DNA of 64,000 nucleotides, taken from Agarilytica sp045430285. GTDB taxonomy: Bacteria; Pseudomonadota; Gammaproteobacteria; Pseudomonadales; Cellvibrionaceae. Below are positions 45,009 through 54,055 of this stretch, in pieces. The notes below the pieces were generated by a model that was not told where the DNA came from, did no database searches, and saw only the letters and a program-made list of their open reading frames with translations. The translations under genes and the position numbers were made by a program. How positions within the stretch are numbered: the first letter of the stretch is position 1; each line of letters starts with the position of its first letter. The stretch spans positions 1,364,001 through 1,428,000 of the forward strand of contig JAILXV010000001.1 of NCBI GenBank assembly GCA_045430285.1, read 5' to 3'.

Positions 45009-47564
45009 ATGGATATTGTTTTTAGAAAGAAACTGTTTTTTTTACATATAGCTTTTATTATTAGCCAGCTATCTTTAGGCGTTATGACGGCAGTTAATGC
45101 GAAGGAACTTCAGACACCTAGTCACCATATTTATCACTTCGATATACCTAATCAATCACTGGCCATGGGGCTAATCGAATTCGCTCTGCAATCTAAAACG
45201 AACGTCGTCGTTACCGGTGATGTGCTCTATAACTTCCCGTCCGTACCGGTTATTGGCTACTACCCGATTGAAAAAGCCTTAGAGCAACTATTAGCTAACT
45301 CCCCCTTTAGTTTTAGTTATATTCAAGAAGACAACCGATTTGTAGTCACAGACCAAAGCACAAAAAAAGAAGCACATTTTAACCCCCCTACAAATACAAA
45401 CGAAGAGATAGAGGAAGTGTTAGTAAACGCCCCCCAGCTCCCTTTCACCTATCATTCAATATCAAGTTCCCTCACACACGGAAGTGTCTCGATATACGAC
45501 TCTGCGAGATTTATAAACGTATTCACTCCTCAAATTATATTGGACCAATCAACAGAAGAGCTAAGTGAAATATTGAGAAATACAAGCGGAATTACTCCTG
45601 CAGATGGATTGGCCGATAGCAATAACGATTATTTTGTTAGAGGATTCCCACGAAATGCTGTCTATCTTGAAGGTTTTAGGTTCGAACCGGATACGGGCAT
45701 TAAAATTCACCCTGCGACAATTGGTGCTGTAGAGGTACTAAAAGGACCGTCAACTCTACTGTTCGGACAATCGGAACCAGGAGGGCTGGTTAATATTATA
45801 AGGAAAAAACCACTTAAAAAAGCACATTATCAAATAACAACCGGCATTGGTAGCAACGAAAAAAAGTTCGCTACGCTAGATTTTACGAACCGCATTTTCC
45901 CCTCACAACCCAACCTAAACTACCGATTCATCTATGTGAATGAAATGCAAGACGCCCTGAGAGACGTCAGTAATATAGAGCTTGAGTTATACGCCCCGAC
46001 TGTCAGCTGGAGCACAGGAAAGACAACCATAAATATCGCTGGGGAGCATCAAAACAGGAAACAAATTAGAAAACAAGGCGCTTTAGTCTTCGTACCAACG
46101 GGGGAAGCTCTAACACTACTTTCGCTAGATGCGCCGTCGAATATGGCTCGTCCTGAATTTAGTTCAACGCTAAATCTAATTAGTGCGGATATATCCCAAA
46201 CGCTAACAGGGCACTGGTCTTTTCACAGTAAATACACAAAACAAAAAGAACACCGCCTTGGCGTAAGGGCAAGTGAAAACTCCCTTACAACCAGTGACAC
46301 CATCATATCCAGAGAGGACTTAGAGCCAGAACAAAATTTTATATTGATTTCTGGCATCCTGATCCCTATACCCACAGGAACATCTATTAATGAAAATGCT
46401 TCTCAACTTTTTGAAGTCGCAACTTTACGCAGTATTTTTGACGAGCAAACGCTATCTCGATCAACATTTATTACCGCACGCTTTGAAGGGTCTCCCACGG
46501 TAATAGGCGCCACCCACCACATCAGATTTGGTATGGACAAGTTAAAACGTTTGGTAGCGGAAACAACGGTACTAGAAGAGCGCAGCGATATAATCGAACT
46601 CTCACTAGAGCAAGACAGCGCGACCAGCCCCCAAGAACTTATTAATAGCATCCAAACAAATGCCGTGGCACAAGGAGCCCTAACAGAAAAAAAACAAGAA
46701 TTTAACTACGCAGATTACGGGGTATACGCGCAAGATAATATTGAAGTAACGCCGAACTTTACAACTTCGCTAGGGGGACGATATACCGTAACAAAGGCTA
46801 CCCGAACAACCGACAGCGGAGTATCTAAATTTCCTTCATTTCAAGAACTAACGGCTGACTTAGGTACCACCTACCATTTTGGAAACACAACAACGTATCT
46901 AAATTATAGTGAATCCACAAAATCAAACTACGCAATTGACGACTTCAATACAAGCGCAGAAAAACCAGAGTTATCACATCAAATCGAAATAGGAGTAAAG
47001 CTTTTAAGCTTAGAAAACGGAATAATTGCTACGGCGTCCATATATCAAATTAAAAAACATAATGTTGCAAGCATTATGTTTGATGACGGGTTACGACGCG
47101 CTTCGTTTGACAACACTCAAAAATCGGAGGGGCTCGATATAGAACTCAATTATCAGCCCACCCCCAACATCAGCATTATAAGCTCTGCGTCTCTGATCAA
47201 CCCTCAAAACACCTCTGGGCCCTATAATGGCAAAATCCCCCCACTCGCCACACGAAGCACGGCTAGCATATATGCAAACTTTGAACTCGCTAAAACAAAC
47301 ACAACTCAGTTTAATTTAAGTGCAGGACTCTATCATGTGGGGAATCGGTACGCGGATCAAAGCAATTCCGCCAGACTGGAAAACTACCAACTTGCTGATA
47401 TTGGCTTCACATACCAGTTTGCTGCATTTGGAACGAAATACATTTTACGAAGTGGAATCAAAAATCTGTTTAATGAGAAATACATATCATCAACCGAGGG
47501 ATCCTTTCGGGTTAATCATGGTTCAGAAAGGACATTTATTAGTACCATAGAAATAACGCTTTAG
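45009..47564 (+). CDS. TonB-dependent receptor with N-terminal STN domain
   Basis: The 851-residue outer-membrane receptor has a signal peptide (about 1-30), an STN signalling domain (about 38-115, HFDIPNQSLAMGLIEFALQSK ... DNRFVVTD), a plug domain (about 170-280, ILRNTSGITPADG, YFVRGFPRNAVYLEG, GAVEVLKGPSTLLFGQSEPGGLVNIIRKKP) and a siderophore-type beta-barrel ending FISTIEITL. STN domains talk to FecR-type anti-sigma factors, but no fecI/fecR lies beside it. Iron-siderophore uptake is likely; the ligand is unknown. The gene is clearly richer in A and T and in rare codons than its neighbours. A good AAGGAAGG ribosome site precedes it; no Fur box was found. Confidence 0.9.
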   Translation: MDIVFRKKLFFLHIAFIISQLSLGVMTAVNAKELQTPSHHIYHFDIPNQSLAMGLIEFALQSKTNVVVTGDVLYNFPSVPVIGYYPIEKALEQLLANSPFSFSYIQEDNRFVVTDQSTKKEAHFNPPTNTNEEIEEVLVNAPQLPFTYHSISSSLTHGSVSIYDSARFINVFTPQIILDQSTEELSEILRNTSGITPADGLADSNNDYFVRGFPRNAVYLEGFRFEPDTGIKIHPATIGAVEVLKGPSTLLFGQSEPGGLVNIIRKKPLKKAHYQITTGIGSNEKKFATLDFTNRIFPSQPNLNYRFIYVNEMQDALRDVSNIELELYAPTVSWSTGKTTINIAGEHQNRKQIRKQGALVFVPTGEALTLLSLDAPSNMARPEFSSTLNLISADISQTLTGHWSFHSKYTKQKEHRLGVRASENSLTTSDTIISREDLEPEQNFILISGILIPIPTGTSINENASQLFEVATLRSIFDEQTLSRSTFITARFEGSPTVIGATHHIRFGMDKLKRLVAETTVLEERSDIIELSLEQDSATSPQELINSIQTNAVAQGALTEKKQEFNYADYGVYAQDNIEVTPNFTTSLGGRYTVTKATRTTDSGVSKFPSFQELTADLGTTYHFGNTTTYLNYSESTKSNYAIDDFNTSAEKPELSHQIEIGVKLLSLENGIIATASIYQIKKHNVASIMFDDGLRRASFDNTQKSEGLDIELNYQPTPNISIISSASLINPQNTSGPYNGKIPPLATRSTASIYANFELAKTNTTQFNLSAGLYHVGNRYADQSNSARLENYQLADIGFTYQFAAFGTKYILRSGIKNLFNEKYISSTEGSFRVNHGSERTFISTIEITL

Positions 47565-47565
47565 C

Positions 47566-48462
47566 TTATCTTAAAAGCACAACAACTCTTGCATTACGTG
47601 AATCGGTAACAGGAGAAAGGCTGCCTGCCCCTCTTACTTGTATTCGCTTTGATTGCACCCCTAACGCCACTAGAGCATCACGCACAACTTTAGCGTAGCT
47701 TTCAGATCGTGTTCGGTTTGCGGCTTCATCGTCCGAAAGATAATCATGCCCCACAATCATCAGAGAGCGAAAAGGTTGCTGATTAAATGCCTTGGCGTAA
47801 GACGCTAAATATTTTTCATTAATCCGCACCTTACCTTGTTCGAAACTTAACCCAGCTATCTCAACCTGCTTATCTCGGTAAAACGTCTTCGCGACGACTT
47901 CTTCACTGGGCACAAAGCTAATCGTTTGGTTTTTCGGTGTAATAATATCTTGCTGAAAATAAATCCGTTTATTGCCTCGCTGGACGAGGTACACCACCGC
48001 CAATTGTTTTACACCATGTCGGTTTAGCTCCCACACCTGGTAAAACTGAGAAAGATCCAATCCATAAAGCTGCTTGACAGCAAAACGCTCATTGGCCCAC
48101 GCGTTACTGCTACCGCAAGACATCGCTTCACACGCATAAATTAGAGCGGCATTTTCCCCAGAAAAAACCGATTGAACCTGCAGCCACGCGTTTTTCAGTC
48201 CATAGGGACGGCCAAGCTCTATCGTTTTTCGTTTGACGCTCCCCAACACCAAGGATTCCTGTTCCGAAATCCATTCACCATTAATTTTCTTTAAAGGGCT
48301 TAAAGCTAAACGGTACGCCGTATTCTCGTTTTCTTCCGTATACATTACCCATTGACCGGGGAACAGGTCACCCACAGTTTGGGAGAAACTAGTATTTACG
48401 CAAAACATTTGCGCACAGATACATACAAGACAGGTAAAAAATCTAGCGGGAGAAATATTCAT
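47566..48462 (-). CDS. Secreted protein with OmpA-like C-terminal domain
   Basis: The 298-residue protein has a signal peptide (CLVCICAQMFCVNTSFSQ), a beta-rich middle of unknown type, and a C-terminal OmpA-like peptidoglycan-associated segment (about residues 215-298: LMIVGHDYLSDDEAANRTRSESYAKVVRDAL ... RIQVRGAGSLSPVTDSRNARVVVLL), in which the NR...RVVV pattern is kept. Function unknown; probably envelope anchored. It overlaps the preceding hydrolase gene by 20 bases and its stop is one base from the TonB receptor stop. Confidence 0.7.
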   Translation of the reverse strand: MNISPARFFTCLVCICAQMFCVNTSFSQTVGDLFPGQWVMYTEENENTAYRLALSPLKKINGEWISEQESLVLGSVKRKTIELGRPYGLKNAWLQVQSVFSGENAALIYACEAMSCGSSNAWANERFAVKQLYGLDLSQFYQVWELNRHGVKQLAVVYLVQRGNKRIYFQQDIITPKNQTISFVPSEEVVAKTFYRDKQVEIAGLSFEQGKVRINEKYLASYAKAFNQQPFRSLMIVGHDYLSDDEAANRTRSESYAKVVRDALVALGVQSKRIQVRGAGSLSPVTDSRNARVVVLLR

Positions 48463-49288
48463 TTAAGACGTGTGCGACCTGCTCACATTGTTGAGACATA
48501 TGAAGATGATGATGGCCAGGCAAACGCGTGACATTCACGTTTTGCGTTTGCTCGATAAATTCTTTCATTAGGGTAAATTCATGAACGATGCCGTCCTCCC
48601 CTAAAATAAGTGATACTTCCGGCTTAATTCTATCCACAAAAGCTCGCGCTTGGTCAACGGTGAATTTAACTTCGGAAGGTGCGTTAAGCTTTATGTCATT
48701 ATTCCAAAAAAACTTACCGTCTTTTTCTGCAACACCACGCTTAGCTAACACTAACGCATCTTCATTGCATAATTTAAGCAAACCACGTTCGCGCGCTTTG
48801 ACTGCAGTATCAAAACTATCGAACATGCTTCGTCCACGGCTGGACATTTCCAATAGCGCTTCGACGGCTGCCGCCATTTGCTGCGGCGCTTCACTCGCGT
48901 CCACAACTTGCGGCGCAAAAGCTTCAATCACCGCTAAATGAGATATCCTTTCAGGAAAGGTACCGGCAATTAATGTCGAAATCATCGCGCCGCGAGAATG
49001 CCCTAATAAGGCAAAGGTTTTCCACCCCAACTGATTAGCAACCGCAATTACCTCGGTAATATCGAGCCAAATATTATATGCGCCACCTTGAGCACGATGA
49101 TCACTTTTACCCTGACCCGCAAGGTCGAGCGCAATAAGATCGACACCTTTCAATTGGGGGGCGAGAAAATCAAAACTTGCACAATTATCAAGCCAGCCAT
49201 GCAAGGCTATCACCGGCACGCCACCAGGCGTACCCCAGCGCTTACCACGAAAGGTCATATCACCAAATTCAAACTTCCACTCTTGCAT
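48443..49288 (-). CDS. Alpha/beta-fold hydrolase
   Basis: The 281-residue cytoplasmic hydrolase shows the oxyanion segment ALHGWLDNCASFDF (about residues 26-39), the nucleophile elbow LLGHSRGAM (Ser about 104), the acid strand SLILGEDGIVHEF and the catalytic His in LPGHHHLHM. No signal peptide. It resembles lipase-like proteins encoded beside gpsA in pseudomonads; substrate unknown. It overlaps the downstream OmpA-like gene by 20 bases, indicating coupled translation. Confidence 0.9.
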   Translation of the reverse strand: MQEWKFEFGDMTFRGKRWGTPGGVPVIALHGWLDNCASFDFLAPQLKGVDLIALDLAGQGKSDHRAQGGAYNIWLDITEVIAVANQLGWKTFALLGHSRGAMISTLIAGTFPERISHLAVIEAFAPQVVDASEAPQQMAAAVEALLEMSSRGRSMFDSFDTAVKARERGLLKLCNEDALVLAKRGVAEKDGKFFWNNDIKLNAPSEVKFTVDQARAFVDRIKPEVSLILGEDGIVHEFTLMKEFIEQTQNVNVTRLPGHHHLHMSQQCEQVAHVLNEYFSR

Positions 49289-49325
49289 TACAGCGCTCTA
49301 CTTTTAATCTTAATTGGCGAAGCGA

Positions 49326-49799
49326 TCACCCTACCACATGCCTAAGCCAGCGCAAACGACTGCAGTTTGCAGCCACAACATCCGTATCGATCGCCGCCAA
49401 CGAAGCCGTCGCCATAGGATGCATTCCAGGTGCTAAGCCGCATAGTTCGTCGATCAGAACCCCGACCAAGGGCTGGTGGCTCACGAGCAGAATAGAACCT
49501 AAATTCTGAGTTTCAGCATAATCACATACATGCTGAATAACGGCCGAAGGCCGACCACCAGGAGTGATAAGATCACATGTTTCGATGGGTTTAGCCCCCA
49601 TTAATTCAGCTGCAATACCTGCCGTTTGCTGCGCACGAAGATAAGGGCTTACCAGAAGCTGCTGAACACCAACGAGTGCTTCGGCACTCTCCAGAATAAT
49701 CTTTTCAACTTCTTGCTTACCTAATGCCGATAGAGGTCTTAGCGAATCTTTTGGCGCCTCAGACTCGGCATGACCGTGTCGCATAACAAACAGTTCCAT
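49326..49799 (-). CDS. sixA: Phosphohistidine phosphatase SixA
   Basis: The 157-residue histidine phosphatase begins ELFVMRHGHAESE, with the RHG catalytic motif at residues 7-9, and has a second active-site His in ILLVSHQPLVGVLI. SixA removes phosphate from phosphohistidine, for example on the nitrogen phosphotransferase system. Length is typical. It lies 46 bases after the DUF4389 gene and 37 before the hydrolase, probably in one operon with gpsA. Confidence 0.92.
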   Translation of the reverse strand: MELFVMRHGHAESEAPKDSLRPLSALGKQEVEKIILESAEALVGVQQLLVSPYLRAQQTAGIAAELMGAKPIETCDLITPGGRPSAVIQHVCDYAETQNLGSILLVSHQPLVGVLIDELCGLAPGMHPMATASLAAIDTDVVAANCSRLRWLRHVVG

Positions 49800-49845
49800 A
49801 CGCGCTCCTACGCACTGAGAAAATACTAAAACTCGTCTGAACTAT

Positions 49846-50193
49846 TTACGACGCAGAAGACTCAACCGGTTCAGATTCATTGGCCACTTCCACCTCACCT
49901 TCAAGAACGGGCTCTTCTGGCACAGGCCAGTCGCTAAAGGGGAACGGCTTTTCTTCCGAATTGAAGGTTAAAAATTGACATATTTGAAAAACAAACTGCG
50001 ACAATGACGAACCAAATTTTCGTAGATTCTGATTTTCATCGCCAGAAAATAGAGTGAGAAATACTTGAAGTATGACCACAGGCCACAACACGATACGCGA
50101 TAGCTGTAAACACACACCAAAAAATGCCATATAGACCAAACGTATCCAAAATTCACTGCGCGTAATATTTGCTTTTAATTGTTCATCCATCAT
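49846..50193 (-). CDS. DUF4389 membrane protein
   Basis: A 115-residue protein with two hydrophobic stretches (about residues 15-50, LVYMAFFGVCLQLSRIVLWPVVILQVFLTLFSG), a middle matching DUF4389 (QNLRKFGSSLSQFVFQICQFLTFNSEEKPFPFSDWP) and an acidic tail. Function unknown. Its ATG overlaps the gpsA stop as ATGA, and the gpsA-DUF4389-sixA order is conserved in pseudomonads. Confidence 0.88.
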   Translation of the reverse strand: MMDEQLKANITRSEFWIRLVYMAFFGVCLQLSRIVLWPVVILQVFLTLFSGDENQNLRKFGSSLSQFVFQICQFLTFNSEEKPFPFSDWPVPEEPVLEGEVEVANESEPVESSAS

Positions 50194-51209
50194 ACACCCC
50201 CTTGAAGATCGACATCACTTGCCATTTCGCCGGTCATTAAGCCCTGTACTACGGTGCTAATGTCTCGGCCCTCAAATACTACTGCATACAGGCCTTGAAC
50301 GAGAGGCATATATACATTCATCTCATCAGCTTTTTCTTTAACCAGCTTTAAGGTGTTCACCCCTTCTGCTACCTGGCCAAGCTCCTTTAGTATTTCATCC
50401 AGTTTTTTCCCTTGGCCCATCGCATAACCAACGCGATAATTCCGGCTGAGGTCAGATGTACAGGTCAGGAATAAATCCCCCACACCTGCCAACCCTAAAA
50501 ACGTCATCGAGTCGCCGCCAAGTTCACGGGCAAAACGCCCCATCTCAGCAAGGCTTCGCGTTAATAACATGGCAATAGTGTTTTGACCGCAGCCCATTGC
50601 CGTCGCCATGCCCGTGACAATGGCGTAAATATTTTTTAGCGTGCCGCCAAGCTCCACGCCGAAGCGATCTGAATTACTGTACACACGAAAAGTATCCGAC
50701 GAGAAAACGCGCTGAATACATTCACATACTTCCGCATCATCACTGGCGATAACTGAACCAGTATAATGGTTCGCCACGATTTCTTTCGCGAAATTTGGGC
50801 CACTTAACACCGCAATTTTAACGTCGTTAAGCTCCTCTTCTAATATTTGGCTCATTAAACAAAAAGTATTCGCCTCAATACCTTTCGTGGTGCTCAACGC
50901 GATAGCGCCGACTTGAATATAGGGTGCCGCCAACCGCGTCACTTCCCGAAAAGAGTGACTGGGGACAGAAATCACCACCACATCGCTTTTCTCAACACAT
51001 GTCGCGATATCACTCGTAATTTCCAGGTTTTCATTCAATTTATAACCAGGGAGATATTCAGGATTTTCACGGATCTCTTGGCACTTTTTTGCACGCTCTG
51101 AGTCTCTCATCCAAAGATATGTATGATGCCCATTGGAGGCTATGATGTTGGAAATTGCCGTGCCGAAACTGCCGCCACCTAATACTGCAATAGTGAGTGA
51201 TTCGGTCAT
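50190..51209 (-). CDS. gpsA: Glycerol-3-phosphate dehydrogenase [NAD(P)+]
   Basis: The 339-residue enzyme (ATG at 51209, with AGAGAAG eight bases upstream; a longer in-frame start adds 25 unrelated residues) reduces dihydroxyacetone phosphate to sn-glycerol 3-phosphate for phospholipid synthesis. The Rossmann fold opens ITIAVLGGGSFGTA; the catalytic lysine and substrate region are in GGTLKNIYAIVTGMATAMG, with SDLSRNYRVGYAMGQG at the C-terminal part. Standard length and placement. Confidence 0.95.
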   Translation of the reverse strand: MTESLTIAVLGGGSFGTAISNIIASNGHHTYLWMRDSERAKKCQEIRENPEYLPGYKLNENLEITSDIATCVEKSDVVVISVPSHSFREVTRLAAPYIQVGAIALSTTKGIEANTFCLMSQILEEELNDVKIAVLSGPNFAKEIVANHYTGSVIASDDAEVCECIQRVFSSDTFRVYSNSDRFGVELGGTLKNIYAIVTGMATAMGCGQNTIAMLLTRSLAEMGRFARELGGDSMTFLGLAGVGDLFLTCTSDLSRNYRVGYAMGQGKKLDEILKELGQVAEGVNTLKLVKEKADEMNVYMPLVQGLYAVVFEGRDISTVVQGLMTGEMASDVDLQGGV

Positions 51210-51406
51210 ATACTGCTTCTCTAGTTCTTGTGAATGCTGAATATTTTTATGGTTTTTAGCTGTTTCACTGATCGCGAGTCTCACGAGCCTGTAGTCAATA
51301 CTTAGGTGATACTTGGTTCGTGCTTACTTAGCATGACCTTGGAGGGACCAATGTGCGCTTAGCCATAGCGCAAATGAATGATAGGCAAATTTGGAAGGAG
51401 AGAAAA

Positions 51407-51461
51407 GTTTCTTTCTCCGAAAGTTCTAAAAGGTAACCTTTAGAACACCGAAGAAAGAAAC
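51407..51461 (-). terminator. Long two-part terminator hairpin of htpG
   Basis: On the minus strand GTTTCTTTCT pairs with AGAAAGAAAC, and an inner stem of GTTCTAAA with TTTAGAAC closes the loop, giving more than 20 paired bases over 55 nucleotides. It is followed by TTTTCTCTCC. It begins about 11 bases after the htpG stop, a strong intrinsic terminator. Confidence 0.85.
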
Positions 51462-51472
51462 CCATACTGATA

Positions 51473-53389
51473 CTACGCGTTAATTTCTAACAACAATTTA
51501 TTCATACGACGCACATAAGCTGCAGGGTCTTCCAATGCACCGCCTTCAGCCAAGTTCGCCTGATCATAAATCACCCAAGCCAAATCAGAGAAACGGTCTT
51601 CATCTGACTCTTGATCCATTTTTTGTAGCAATGGATGCTCTGGATTAATTTCAATCGTAGGTTTAGAGCTAGGAACATCTTGACCCGCTTGCTCAAGCAA
51701 ACGGCGCATCTGTGCGCCCATGTCGTGCTCACCAACAACCAAACACGCAGGTGAATCGGTAAGGCGATGAGTAACACGCACATCCTCAACCTTCTCTTTC
51801 AGCACGTCTTTTACACGCTCAGCGAAGTCTTTGAATTGCTCTTCGATTTTTTCCTGTTCTTTTTTCTCTTCTTCCGAATCGAGATCACCTAAGTCCAACG
51901 CGCCCTTCCCAACATCTTGGAAAGACTTGCCATCAAACTCAGTGAGGTGGCCCATCATCCAATCGTCAACACGGTCAGCCAATAGTAAAACTTCGATCCC
52001 TTTCTTACGGAATACTTCAAGATGCGGACTGGATTTCGCCGTATTAAAGTTTTCAGCGACGATGTAATAGATCTTATCTTGACCTTCTTTCATACGAGAG
52101 ACGTAATCGGCGAGTGATTGGTCTTGGTTCTCGCTATCGGTCTTCGTTGAAGAAAATCTAAATAAACCTGCAATTTTTTCTTTGTTAGAAAAGTCTTCCG
52201 CAGGCCCTTCTTTTATCACTTGACCAAATTCTTTCCAAAACTCTGCGTATTTTTCAGCATCGTTTTTGGCCACTTTTTCTAGGCTATCAAGCACACGCTT
52301 TGTTAATGCTGAACGCATGGTGTCGATATTGGGATCTTTTTGAAGGATTTCACGAGAAACATTCAAAGACAGATCGTTTGAATCCACTACACCCTTCACA
52401 AAACGAAGATACAAAGGTAAAAACTGCTCAGCGTCGTCCATGATAAAGGTACGCTGTACGTACAATTTTAAGCCACGTGCCGCTTCGCGGTTATACATAT
52501 CAAACGGTGCTTTAGAGGGGATATAAAGCAGGCTGGTGTAATCTAACTTACCTTCTACACGGTTGTGAGACCATTTCATGGGCTCAGAGAAATCGTGAGA
52601 AAGGTGCTTGTAGAACTCGCTATATTCCTCGTCAGAAATCTCAGAACGAGAACGTGTCCACAGTGCAGTCGCCGTATTCACGGTTTCGTCTTCTGGCGCA
52701 GCAGGCTCTTTATCTTCTTCGCCTTCGGCTGGAGGTACCGCGTCTTTCAACATAACGATCGGTAAAGAAATATGATCAGAGTATTTTTTGATAATCGAGC
52801 GTAAACGCCAGCCATCCGCAAACTCTTCTTGCTCTGACTGTAAGTGCAATACGATTGTGGTACCACGATCGGCTTTCTCAACGGTTTCTATCGCGTATTC
52901 GGCTTCGCCTTGGCTTTCCCAATGTACGCCTTCATCCGCAGCTGCGCCTGCACGACGGGTAAACACTTCTACTTTTTGTGCAACAATAAAGGCCGAGTAG
53001 AAACCAACACCGAATTGACCGATCAACTGAGAATCTTTTTGTTGGTCGCCAGAAAGGCTTTCCATAAACGCCGCAGTACCGGACTTTGCGATCGTACCCA
53101 GGTTTTGAATGACTTCATCCCGCGTCATCCCAATACCGTTATCACTGATGGTAACGGTTTTGGCTTCTTTATCGAAAGAAACGCGAATTTTAAGATCTGG
53201 ATCATTTTCGTAGAGTTCGTCGTTATCCAAAGCTTCAAATCTAAGCTTATCCGCCGCATCCGAGGCGTTAGAGATCAGCTCTCTAAGAAAGATTTCTTTG
53301 TTGGAATACAATGAATGAATCATCAAATGAAGAAGTTGCTTAGCTTCTGTTTCAAAACCGCGCGTTTCTTTGGTTGCCTCAACACTCAT
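51473..53389 (-). CDS. htpG: Molecular chaperone HtpG (Hsp90)
   Basis: The 638-residue bacterial Hsp90 (ATG at 53389 with GAGGAG about ten bases upstream; a longer frame is not needed) begins MSVEATKETRGFETEAKQLL and has the ATP-site motifs LRELISNASDAADKLR, ISDNGIGMTRDEV and GQFGVGFYSAFIVA in the N-terminal domain, followed by middle and dimerisation domains. It assists protein folding under stress in the cytoplasm. The promoter is sigma-32-like and the leader carries a perfect palindrome; an acidic loop between domains (AEGEEDKEPAAPEDE) is a minor oddity. Confidence 0.97.
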   Translation of the reverse strand: MSVEATKETRGFETEAKQLLHLMIHSLYSNKEIFLRELISNASDAADKLRFEALDNDELYENDPDLKIRVSFDKEAKTVTISDNGIGMTRDEVIQNLGTIAKSGTAAFMESLSGDQQKDSQLIGQFGVGFYSAFIVAQKVEVFTRRAGAAADEGVHWESQGEAEYAIETVEKADRGTTIVLHLQSEQEEFADGWRLRSIIKKYSDHISLPIVMLKDAVPPAEGEEDKEPAAPEDETVNTATALWTRSRSEISDEEYSEFYKHLSHDFSEPMKWSHNRVEGKLDYTSLLYIPSKAPFDMYNREAARGLKLYVQRTFIMDDAEQFLPLYLRFVKGVVDSNDLSLNVSREILQKDPNIDTMRSALTKRVLDSLEKVAKNDAEKYAEFWKEFGQVIKEGPAEDFSNKEKIAGLFRFSSTKTDSENQDQSLADYVSRMKEGQDKIYYIVAENFNTAKSSPHLEVFRKKGIEVLLLADRVDDWMMGHLTEFDGKSFQDVGKGALDLGDLDSEEEKKEQEKIEEQFKDFAERVKDVLKEKVEDVRVTHRLTDSPACLVVGEHDMGAQMRRLLEQAGQDVPSSKPTIEINPEHPLLQKMDQESDEDRFSDLAWVIYDQANLAEGGALEDPAAYVRRMNKLLLEINA

Positions 53390-53449
53390 AAGGGCAAACT
53401 CCTCGTTATCTAAGTTAGTCAAATTGTCTGTACACGCCTCTCCCTCGGT

Positions 53450-53463
53450 GAGTTGATCAACTC
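53450..53463. promoter_or_regulatory. Perfect palindrome in the htpG leader
   Basis: GAGTTGATCAACTC is a 14-bp perfect palindrome about 60 bases upstream of the htpG start and about 30 to 40 bases downstream of the predicted transcription start. It may be an operator or an RNA hairpin. It overlaps neither the ribosome site nor the promoter hexamers. Confidence 0.45.
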
Positions 53464-53495
53464 GTGAAGCCGAAGAATTGCGCTCGATAGCAAGA

Positions 53496-53523
53496 AAGTG
53501 GGGGCATGAATGTTAAATTCAAC
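53496..53523 (-). promoter_or_regulatory. Sigma-32-like heat-shock promoter of htpG
   Basis: On the minus strand GTTGAA (53523-53518, heat-shock -35 CTTGAA) is followed after 13 bases by CCCCCACTT (53504-53496), close to the CCCCAT-T consensus. Predicted transcription would start about 100 bases before the htpG codon, consistent with a heat-shock gene. Confidence 0.6.
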
Positions 53524-53572
53524 ACCCCAGGCAATGGAGAGTTATTGAAGGACGGAAATTACGGAAGTGATA

Positions 53573-53881
53573 CTACATACAACGATAGATATCGAAGGCT
53601 TGTTTGCCTTCTTGCAACGTCCCATTGGCTACGATGGTATCTCCCCCTATGCCGGCGGCTTCATTTTTAGCCAGCGTTACTAGCTCATCAACCACTTTGC
53701 GCTCTTTACGCTTAACGATGCCGACTTTTTCCTTAACCGTAGAGGTCGTAGAGCCTAGCTTTTCACAGTTCAGAATATGTGCACGTTTTACAAGGGATAC
53801 TTGATCAGCACCTTCTGTGGGCTTAACCCACTGACAGGCCGCAAGCCCCGTAACTAGGATGATTACAGATAGAATACGCAT
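53573..53881 (-). CDS. DUF4156-type lipoprotein
   Basis: A 102-residue protein with a lipoprotein signal peptide ending VTGLAAC (lipobox LAAC, Cys16), a short mature domain with a cysteine pair (HILNCEKLG ... DIYRCM) and AAGIGGDTIVANG, which match the DUF4156 family (YbjP-like small outer-membrane lipoproteins). Function unknown. Upstream is 174 bases of divergent space to pfkA-like gene. Confidence 0.8.
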   Translation of the reverse strand: MRILSVIILVTGLAACQWVKPTEGADQVSLVKRAHILNCEKLGSTTSTVKEKVGIVKRKERKVVDELVTLAKNEAAGIGGDTIVANGTLQEGKQAFDIYRCM

Positions 53882-54055
53882 ATGCTCCCCTCAAGGATTA
53901 ATTTGAAAACGGCGTTCATCCTACCATAGCTCTAGCTCACACGGCCCTTAGATATCATCACATACACTTTCCCGCTAGGCTCCTTATTATCTTCAATGCT
54001 TTCAGACTACAATGAGCGCTTACCCCCTCTAAAATAAACGACTCAGGGTTCGACC

